A stretch of 5,242 nucleotides of DNA from UBA927 sp964367095. GTDB lineage: Bacteria; Patescibacteriota; Microgenomatia; UBA10105; UBA927. The stretch spans positions 1-5,242 of the forward strand of contig CAYIXE010000058.1 of the NCBI GenBank assembly GCA_964367095.1, written 5' to 3'. The position numbers and the translations under genes are program-made. How positions within the stretch are numbered: position 1 is the first letter of the stretch; the number at the start of each line of letters is the position of its first letter. A model generated the notes under the pieces. It saw only the letters and a list, made by a program, of their open reading frames with translations. It was not told the DNA's origin and did no database searches. Below are positions 1 to 4,092 of the stretch, in pieces.

Positions 1-144
1 GTAGGAAAACAAAAGAGGTCTAAATCACCAACACTTATTGTCTATTTAGCCCAAATTATAGTCCACCCTAAGGGTGATAAAATACTCAAGAATCTTTTCG
101 AGGAGTTAAAGATGTTCTATCTAAAAGCAATGCGGGCTTTTTGA
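1..144 (+). CDS. possible 3' end of a gene entering from the left edge
   Basis: The first reading frame is open from base 1 to a TGA at 142-144, giving 47 residues with no start codon near the edge. It contains the stretch SPTLIVYLAQIIVHPKGDKIL, whose P-T...L...P-x-G-D-x-[IV]-L pattern faintly recalls the segment before the DPF motif of site-specific DNA methyltransferases. However, the DPF and the following FxGxG motif are absent, so this is only a suggestion and could be chance or a degraded remnant. An open frame of this length in AT-rich DNA is not strong evidence by itself. Its last 28 bases overlap, tail to tail, the end of the minus-strand gene at 117-659. Sequence to the left of the window would settle whether it is real. 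Confidence 0.28.
   Translation, partial: VGKQKRSKSPTLIVYLAQIIVHPKGDKILKNLFEELKMFYLKAMRAF
64..76. repeat. short GC-rich inverted repeat
   Basis: CACCCT and AGGGTG flank a single A, giving a perfect 13-bp dyad. As RNA it would form a 5-bp stem with a 3-nt TAA loop. No T-run follows on either strand, so it is not a convincing terminator. It lies inside the possible left-edge frame and about 40 bp past the stop of the minus-strand gene. Function unknown. Confidence 0.35.
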
Positions 145-659
145 AAAATCTCTGCAGCTTGTTTATAAACGCCCCGTTGCAAATTTTTGTCAAAGGGCAC
201 TTCTATACCATCCTTATAAGCTGCGTATTTTTTGTTTGAGACACCACTTTTAAATACTCTTAGTTTATTTATTCGACTCAGCTCAGTATAATCATCTAAC
301 TCTTGTTCTCGAAGCCCTAACGTAACGCTATAATTCGACTGATCCCCTCTGGCTCCGCTGACATGAACTTCAACTCTATCAGCTCCGTGTCTTGCAGACA
401 ATAGCTCTTGAAGTGATATTGCGTTCGCAGTATTACAAAGGACAACATGTAAGCGCATGCCGTCGGGTAAAGTATCTCTTTTTTCGTGAAGAACTGATTT
501 CCCTTCTCGTGGAATCTTCAGAAGAAGTGAAGCAAGCTTCTTTGCTTCTTTTTTGAACACGGCTCTTTCTGCCAACACTTGCGCATTATCTCGCCTCTCT
601 TGATTCCACATTAAAAAATTAGAAAATAGACCACCTCTTGTCTCTTGCCAATTATTCAT
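117..659 (-). CDS. hypothetical protein, 180 aa, unrecognised
   Basis: I do not recognise this protein. It runs from an ATG at 659 to a TAG at 117-119. No signal peptide or membrane segment is visible, so it should be cytoplasmic. Residues 20-50 are rich in Arg, Lys and Glu and should be helical. Residues 68-76 (MRLHVVLCN) and about 94-118 look like beta strands, the latter around VEVHVSGARGDQSNYSVTLGL. The C-terminus (about 160-180) is a basic helix. The only Cys is C75. There are no HTH, Walker, nuclease or toxin motifs that I can name. The start is supported by a near-consensus promoter at 669-697, which leaves only a few bases of leader. No Shine-Dalgarno sequence is present. The gene faces the same way as era but has its own promoter and is separated from it by 337 bp, so it is probably an independent unit. 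That it is a real gene is likely; its function is unknown. Confidence 0.72.
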   Translation of the reverse strand: MNNWQETRGGLFSNFLMWNQERRDNAQVLAERAVFKKEAKKLASLLLKIPREGKSVLHEKRDTLPDGMRLHVVLCNTANAISLQELLSARHGADRVEVHVSGARGDQSNYSVTLGLREQELDDYTELSRINKLRVFKSGVSNKKYAAYKDGIEVPFDKNLQRGVYKQAAEIFQKARIAFR

Positions 660-668
660 AGTGTAAGC

Positions 669-697
669 ACTATATCATATCTTATAGTTTCAGTCAA
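669..697 (-). promoter_or_regulatory. near-consensus sigma-70 promoter with extended -10
   Basis: Read on the minus strand, TTGACT (697-692) is followed by a 17-bp spacer and TATAGT (674-669). TGA immediately before the -10 makes an extended TGn-TATAGT element. Nine bases separate the -10 from the ATG at 659, so transcription should begin about 0-3 nt before the start codon and the mRNA should be leaderless or almost so. It is the only promoter in the window with both a clear -35 and a clear -10. Confidence 0.72.
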
Positions 698-757
698 GAA
701 TCTATATAAATTAAAACTGTTTCAATTTCGTCCCAACACCTGTAATGAATTATTAGC

Positions 758-779
758 ATCGGGTTATTGGTAACTCGAT
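758..779 (+). repeat. 9-bp stem-loop with one G-U pair on the plus strand
   Basis: ATCGGGTTA (758-766) pairs with TAACTCGAT (771-779) around a TTGG loop. The only imperfection is G762 against T775, which is an allowed G-U wobble in plus-strand RNA but an A-C mismatch in minus-strand RNA. No T-run follows, so it is not an intrinsic terminator. It might be part of a plus-strand structured transcript or simply a DNA dyad. Confidence 0.45.
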
Positions 780-790
780 AAATATGCGTG

Positions 791-824
791 TCATGTTGTC
801 ATGTTTTAAAACATGATAACATGA
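791..824. repeat. 34-bp dyad built from four TCATGTT half-sites
   Basis: Two direct copies of TCATGTT (791-797 and 799-805) are followed by TTAA and then by two inverted copies, AACATGA (810-816 and 818-824 in phase). The whole is a 34-bp palindrome centred between 807 and 808. The single deviation is G798 against T817, a G-U wobble if read as plus-strand RNA. Two tandem half-sites on each side at 8-bp spacing resemble an operator for a multimeric DNA-binding protein, but a hairpin is equally possible. No known motif was recognised and no T-run follows on the minus strand. Confidence 0.7.
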
Positions 825-828
825 AAAA

Positions 829-848
829 TTATATATCAAGATATATAA
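829..848. repeat. AT-rich 20-bp inverted repeat
   Basis: TTATATATC (829-837) and GATATATAA (840-848) are perfect inverted arms around a 2-bp AA centre. It lies 4 bp to the right of the 34-bp dyad. On the minus strand it also contains a TATAAT-like box, but no matching -35 was found. With so little sequence complexity, chance is a real alternative. Confidence 0.5.
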
Positions 849-870
849 ATAACTGTATGATCATTCTAAT

Positions 871-980
871 GGGCTCGTTGGCTAATTACTTCATAGTAAT
901 TTGCGATTACGGCCCTTTGTGCCGAACCGATACATTCAAGTTATTATCGGATGAGGCCTTAGTAACTAAGCAACGAGTTT
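871..980 (+). other. possible multibranched RNA fold
   Basis: CTCGTTG (874-880) is complementary to CAACGAG (971-977), and the helix can extend by three G-U pairs on the plus strand (GGG 871-873 with TTT 978-980). Inside it lie four separate stems: 884-890/895-901 (7 bp, TCAT loop), 910-913/921-924 (4 bp, 7-nt loop), 927-932/945-950 (6 bp, 12-nt loop) and 958-962/966-970 (5 bp, TAA loop). The last stacks directly on the closing helix. It is not a tRNA: there is no T-loop consensus or CCA end and the arm lengths are wrong. Each stem is short enough to arise by chance, so this is a hypothesis for a structured RNA or a folded DNA site. No promoter for it was found. Confidence 0.25.
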
Positions 981-996
981 TGCTAATTAACTTTAC

Positions 997-1875
997 CTAC
1001 ACAAAATCCATCCAGTGGGGGTCGACTTCGACAGTGAGATCTACGTATACTTTTTTGCCGGAGGCCACCTCTAGTTCTTTGCGAGTCGTCGCACCAATTT
1101 CTTTAACGACTGACCCTTTGGCACCGATGATCATGCCTTTGTATCGATCTTGAGACGTGAGTATGCGCGCTTTTATGTAGAGCACACCATTTGCGCGCTC
1201 ATCTAACTCATCTACGACCGTCGTGAGGGAATATGGCACTTCTTTGCGAAGGGTTAAAAATGCTTTTTCACGAATAATTTCTCCGACAAATATTTTGCTA
1301 TCAAGATTTAGCCCCGGTTGCACCAAGTCTTCTCTCATGGTAATTGGCTCTCGCTCGGGAAGATGATCAAATATAGCAGAGAGAAGTACGGGAATATGTT
1401 TTTGCATGAGGGCGGATACTTCTACTGTCGCGTCAAATTCGTCTTCCATAAATTTATACTGTACGATGTGAGTAGGCGATTTGATATCAACTTTGTTGAT
1501 GACAAGAATTTTTGGTTTGTTGACTTTTCGTACCATGCCAAGGGCTTTATTTTCTTCTTCTGCACGTTCCCGTGTGTGATCTACAAGATAGACGATCATA
1601 TCAAGACTTCCATCAAGCGCTGTTTCAGTCCGCAAATTTATGCGTGCGGCTATCTGATCTTTGATTTTTGAAAAAACTCCCGGTGTATCGACAAAAATTA
1701 TTTGTCCGCGATCATCTTCATACACAGCCTGTATAGGGAAGCGCGTGGTTTGGGGCTTTGGCGACGTTATAGACACCTTTTGCTTTAGTATTGCATTAAG
1801 AAGTGTGGATTTTCCGCTATTTGGACGCCCAACGATAGCCACGATTCCTGCTTTTTTCCCTATTTTGTTTGTCAT
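997..1875 (-). CDS. era: GTPase Era
   Basis: Era is an essential GTPase that binds the 3' end of 16S rRNA through a KH domain and assists maturation of the small ribosomal subunit. The full layout is present in 292 residues, near the usual 300. The GTPase domain carries G1 GRPNSGKS (16-23), G2 threonines in PQTTR (41-45), G3 DTPG (63-66), G4 NKVD (127-130) and G5 SAL (154-156). The linker with IIREKAF (200-206) and VPYS (213-216) is typical of Era. The C-terminal KH domain has the GxxG loop IIGAKG (249-254) and ends at the normal place. The ATG at 1875 lies 9 nt past an extended -10 box, with no Shine-Dalgarno sequence, so the mRNA is probably leaderless. It is divergent from the sigma-factor gene. 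The stop is TAG, and no clear terminator follows. Confidence 0.97.
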   Translation of the reverse strand: MTNKIGKKAGIVAIVGRPNSGKSTLLNAILKQKVSITSPKPQTTRFPIQAVYEDDRGQIIFVDTPGVFSKIKDQIAARINLRTETALDGSLDMIVYLVDHTRERAEEENKALGMVRKVNKPKILVINKVDIKSPTHIVQYKFMEDEFDATVEVSALMQKHIPVLLSAIFDHLPEREPITMREDLVQPGLNLDSKIFVGEIIREKAFLTLRKEVPYSLTTVVDELDERANGVLYIKARILTSQDRYKGMIIGAKGSVVKEIGATTRKELEVASGKKVYVDLTVEVDPHWMDFV

Positions 1876-1884
1876 GCAAGCCTA

Positions 1885-1893
1885 ATTGTACCA
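1885..1893 (-). promoter_or_regulatory. extended -10 promoter of era
   Basis: Read on the minus strand, TGG-TACAAT (1893-1885) is an extended -10 element ending 9 nt before the era ATG, the same distance as for the 180-aa gene. No good -35 lies 16-18 bp upstream, as is common with extended -10 promoters. The predicted start of transcription falls within about 3 nt of the ATG. Confidence 0.55.
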
Positions 1894-1901
1894 TAAAATA
1901 C

Positions 1902-1910
1902 TGCTATAAT
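1902..1910 (+). promoter_or_regulatory. extended -10 promoter of the sigma-factor operon
   Basis: TGC-TATAAT is a perfect extended -10 box. It ends 7 nt before the ATG at 1918, so transcription should start at or next to that codon and give a leaderless mRNA. An earlier in-frame ATG at 1909 overlaps the last two bases of the -10 and would lie upstream of the transcript, which argues for 1918 as the true start. No convincing -35 was found. The box sits about 10 bp from the era -10 on the other strand, so the two promoters may compete. Confidence 0.62.
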
Positions 1911-1917
1911 GGCGGGT

Positions 1918-2454
1918 ATGGAGCACGTGAATCGTCGCGATAGAGCACTACTGATTGCCTCTAAGAATGGTGACTTATCTGCATTTGAAGATCTCGTCAG
2001 GTTATACGAACGTAAGCTTCTTCGAGTAGTAGGCCGCATCGTCTTTGATCCTTATGTTGCGCAAGAAGTGGTGCAGGATGTGTTTGTCAGTATCTATCAG
2101 TCATTTGCAAGTATTGATGAAAAGAGGCCGTTTGCGCCATATCTTTATACTGTGGCCAAAAACGCGAGCATATCGATCTTGAGAGTTAAAAAACGAGGAA
2201 AAGAGGTCGCACTTGAGGATGTATATCCATCGCATGTGAATATCGAAAAAGAGTATATGGATAAAGAGAAAGGCTTACGAATACAAGAAGCCTTAAATAC
2301 TTTACCTTCTAAATATCGAATACCTATTCGACTCTACTACTTTGACGATGTATCATACGAAAAGATAGCAAGTATTCTTAATATGCCGATAAATACGGTC
2401 CGCACACATTTAAAACGAGCAAAGAAGCTTCTTGGAGAAATGTTGAAGATATGA
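1918..2454 (+). CDS. ECF-type sigma-70 family RNA polymerase sigma factor
   Basis: This small sigma factor should direct RNA polymerase to a limited set of promoters. It has only regions 2 and 4, as in the extracytoplasmic-function group. Counting from the ATG at 1918 (178 residues), region 2 spans about 23-93. It includes the region 2.2-like AQEVVQDVFVSIY (48-60), which contacts polymerase, and a basic YLYTVAKNASISILRVKKR stretch (75-93) for -10 recognition. After a charged linker, region 4 (about 125-176) carries the helix-turn-helix VSYEKIASILNMPINTVRTH for -35 binding. The ATG at 1909 adds three residues but overlaps the -10 box, so 1918 is preferred. The stop overlaps the next start (ATGA at 2451-2454), indicating translational coupling with a membrane protein that may control it. 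The target promoters are unknown; the envelope genes downstream are obvious candidates. Confidence 0.93.
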   Translation: MEHVNRRDRALLIASKNGDLSAFEDLVRLYERKLLRVVGRIVFDPYVAQEVVQDVFVSIYQSFASIDEKRPFAPYLYTVAKNASISILRVKKRGKEVALEDVYPSHVNIEKEYMDKEKGLRIQEALNTLPSKYRIPIRLYYFDDVSYEKIASILNMPINTVRTHLKRAKKLLGEMLKI

Positions 2455-2864
2455 AATCTACACGCAATATAACAGCAAGAGTCATGAAGAGAGTAGTCGG
2501 CATAGAGAAAAAAATGTTGGGTAAAACATTGGCAATGCTGTTAATCGTTTTTACATCGATGTTTGTAATATTTGCTGTCGTAATAATCGCATTTATTAAA
2601 GATGTGAGAGACTTAGGGACGTGGGATGTGTTGACGTTATTTTGGGAGGATAGAGAGATAGTAGCTGATTATTGGCGTGATGCGTTATCGACATTTTGGT
2701 TGGAAGTGCCTAATGCGTATATCTTTATTTTGCTTGGGGTGCTTGTCATTTCATGGATTATTTATTTCCGTACCCGAGAAAAACGAAAAATGTACTCTTT
2801 ACGATCTCAAAAACTTGCATCGTATGAGAAATCGAGTAAGATAGTAAGGGAAAGGGTTTTTTAA
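2451..2864 (+). CDS. two-helix membrane protein, candidate anti-sigma partner
   Basis: The 137-residue protein has a basic N-terminal segment (1-25), a strong membrane helix at about 26-49, an acidic and aromatic loop (50-88, several Trp and Asp), a second helix at about 89-106, and a basic C-terminal tail (107-137). By the positive-inside rule both ends are cytoplasmic and the loop faces out. No zinc-finger anti-sigma motif (HxxxCxxC) is present, so it does not belong to the classical ZAS class. Its 4-nt overlap with the sigma-factor gene is the usual arrangement for sigma/anti-sigma pairs, and the cytoplasmic segments could bind the sigma factor. That role is inferred from context only. The next start overlaps its stop by one base (TAATG at 2862-2866). 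Confidence 0.82.
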   Translation: MKSTRNITARVMKRVVGIEKKMLGKTLAMLLIVFTSMFVIFAVVIIAFIKDVRDLGTWDVLTLFWEDREIVADYWRDALSTFWLEVPNAYIFILLGVLVISWIIYFRTREKRKMYSLRSQKLASYEKSSKIVRERVF

Positions 2865-3307
2865 TGAATAAAAAGATTGCGTATAGTATCGGATTGTTGT
2901 TTCTTGTGGGGATTGTTTTTTTTGGGATATATCGACAGCGAGTTGTAGAAAAAAGCGCCTCTATCCAACGAGTAGTACCGACCTCGATTGATACGAAAGT
3001 ATTGAATCCTACCATTAGTACTACCGAGAATCAGACACCTATTTTGACCAATGCGGGATTGTCATTGACACTTAATAGTCCGACCAACGGACAAACAGTG
3101 ACCACGAGTCAAATTACTGTAACAGGAAAAACAACCCCGAAAGCAGAAATTTTTATAAACGATTTAGAATTATCGGCAGATGCAAATGGTAATTTTTTAC
3201 AAATAGTGTCGCTTGAAGAAGGGGAGAATTATATTCTCATTGTCGCAAATGACACAGAGGGAAATTTTGCCGAGAAAGAGCTGTCTATCACCTACGAGCC
3301 TGCATAA
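2864..3307 (+). CDS. membrane-anchored protein with one Ig-like (glucodextranase B-type) domain
   Basis: The protein has 147 residues. Residues 5-23 form a hydrophobic N-terminal anchor after MNKK, with no cleavage site or lipobox cysteine, so the bulk should be tethered outside the membrane. A Ser/Thr/Pro-rich linker (about 27-65) leads to a single beta-sandwich domain (about 66-145). That domain has the typical opening LNSPTNGQTVTTSQITVTGKT, an IFINDLEL strand, a D/N-G-N-F turn and the closing run EGENYILIVANDTEGN, as in bacterial Ig or glucodextranase B-like modules of envelope proteins. Such domains usually mediate adhesion or assembly rather than catalysis. The start is set by AAAGGG at 2851-2856, 7 nt before the ATG, the best Shine-Dalgarno sequence in the window. 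It is the third gene of the sigma-factor operon. A T-run at 3313-3319 follows the stop but has no clear hairpin. Confidence 0.85.
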   Translation: MNKKIAYSIGLLFLVGIVFFGIYRQRVVEKSASIQRVVPTSIDTKVLNPTISTTENQTPILTNAGLSLTLNSPTNGQTVTTSQITVTGKTTPKAEIFINDLELSADANGNFLQIVSLEEGENYILIVANDTEGNFAEKELSITYEPA

Positions 3308-3360
3308 TGAAACTTTTTTAACTCTCTTTGCGTACTTAATAGTAGAAAGGCATATATAGT

Positions 3361-4083
3361 ATGACAAAAACACCAGTCGCAATAGCAATAACCATTTTGA
3401 CTAGTTTATCTCTTGTGGCTCCTGTGTATGCAGAGAGCAATTTTTTTGGCGCACGGGTAAAAAATGAATTAGAGGCGCGCGCAGAAATAAAGAATGAACG
3501 CCAGGACAAAGAAGGTTCACGACCGGGAGTATTGAATAAGATTTTTAATCTTAAAGGTCGAGCCGCTATTGGCACAGGAAAATTAACCGCCAAAAGCGAT
3601 ACTTCATTAACCGTAGAAAAGGATGGAAAATCATTCACAGTTCCTATAGACAGCAATACACAATTTAAACGTCGATTTTGGGGGAAGGCAACGCTTGCGG
3701 AGATGAGTGTCGGAGACACTATAAATGTAATTGGATTGTGGGCAGATGATCAACACACTACAATTACCGCCAAGCTCGTTCGAGACATATCCATCCAAGC
3801 GCGATTCGGCGTATTTTTTGGAGAGGTGAAGTCACTTCTCTCAAACGGTTGGCTTATGACGACCGTAAGCGGCAAACGTGCTGATCAGACGGTCACTGTG
3901 GATAGTTCGACGAAGTTTTCCAACAGAAAAGGCGAGACTATTACACAATCCGAGATTACAGTCGGACAGAGAGTTCGTGTAAAGGGTTTGTGGAATAGCA
4001 ACGATAACACGGTGACAGAGGTAAAAGAGGTGAAAGACTTTGCATTACCGGTACGGGTGAGTGCCACAGCAACGACAGAGTAA
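3361..4083 (+). CDS. secreted protein with two DUF5666-like repeats
   Basis: Residues 1-24 are a signal peptide (hydrophobic 6-22) ending VYA before E25, a standard signal-peptidase I site, so the 240-residue product should be exported. A charged helical segment (about 30-55) follows. Then come two homologous beta-rich units at about 71-146 and 150-230. Each has the order G-x-[GV] strand, TVEKDG or TTVSGK turn, T[VP]-x-V/I-D-S-x-T-x-F, G-x[2-10]-E, VG-D/Q-x-[IV]-x-V-x-GLW, then a T-x-[TE]-x-K/V strand, as I recall DUF5666. The biochemical role of such domains is not established. The start has AGAAAGG at 3344-3350, 10 nt before the ATG. It lies 53 bp after the Ig-like protein with no clear promoter or terminator between, so it may be cotranscribed with the sigma-factor operon. 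Confidence 0.86.
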   Translation: MTKTPVAIAITILTSLSLVAPVYAESNFFGARVKNELEARAEIKNERQDKEGSRPGVLNKIFNLKGRAAIGTGKLTAKSDTSLTVEKDGKSFTVPIDSNTQFKRRFWGKATLAEMSVGDTINVIGLWADDQHTTITAKLVRDISIQARFGVFFGEVKSLLSNGWLMTTVSGKRADQTVTVDSSTKFSNRKGETITQSEITVGQRVRVKGLWNSNDNTVTEVKEVKDFALPVRVSATATTE

Positions 4084-4092
4084 ATACGCCGC

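Larger units (their letters stand above)
698..996. other. gene-free, inverted-repeat-dense intergenic region
   Basis: About 300 bp between the promoter of the 180-aa gene and the era stop codon contain no credible coding sequence. A plus-strand open frame starting at 788 crosses part of it, but it runs on antisense into era and resembles no protein I know. Instead the region carries six non-overlapping inverted repeats between 758 and 970, listed partly as separate entries, plus a direct repeat of GCTAATTA at 881-888 and 982-989. No tRNA, rRNA, SRP RNA or tmRNA signature was found on either strand, and no hairpin followed by a T-run that would end the era transcript. Confidence 0.6.

Noticed and set aside
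78..102. Weak terminator for the 180-aa gene
   Set aside because: On the minus strand CTCGA (102-98) can pair with TTGAG (89-85, one G-U) and is followed by TATTTT. A 5-bp stem with an 8-nt loop is too weak to call.
871..980. tRNA or tmRNA gene
   Set aside because: A 7-bp closing helix is present, but there is no GGTTCRA T-loop, no CCA end, no anticodon-arm geometry, and no tag-peptide frame on either strand.
871..980. Integron attC site
   Set aside because: Length is in range, but the RYYYAAC/GTTRRRY core pair does not match at the ends and no integrase is nearby.
788..1153. Plus-strand open frame of 121 codons
   Set aside because: Its second half is antisense to the conserved KH-domain end of era, the first half covers the palindromes, and the translation resembles no known family. 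No ribosome site or clear promoter precedes it.
1318..1885. Plus-strand open frames inside era
   Set aside because: Both lie antisense to the GTPase motifs of era and have low-complexity, Phe-rich translations typical of shadow frames.
2452..2454. Recoded TGA (genetic code 25, as in Gracilibacteria and SR1)
   Set aside because: The sigma factor ends at its usual family length at this TGA, and no other gene contains an in-frame TGA that would need reading through.
2758..3015. Minus-strand open frame across the membrane-protein/Ig-protein junction
   Set aside because: It is antisense to two coupled genes with good ribosome-site and topology evidence.
3328..3358. Promoter for the DUF5666-like gene (TTGCGT with TATATA)
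   Set aside because: The spacer would be 19 bp and transcription would begin inside the coding sequence, beyond the ATG at 3361.
3308..3360. Intrinsic terminator after the Ig-like protein
   Set aside because: A T-run is present at 3313-3319 but no stable hairpin lies directly upstream.
3336..3719. Minus-strand open frame opposite the secreted protein
   Set aside because: The plus strand has a clear signal peptide and duplicated domain; the reverse frame has no coherent features.
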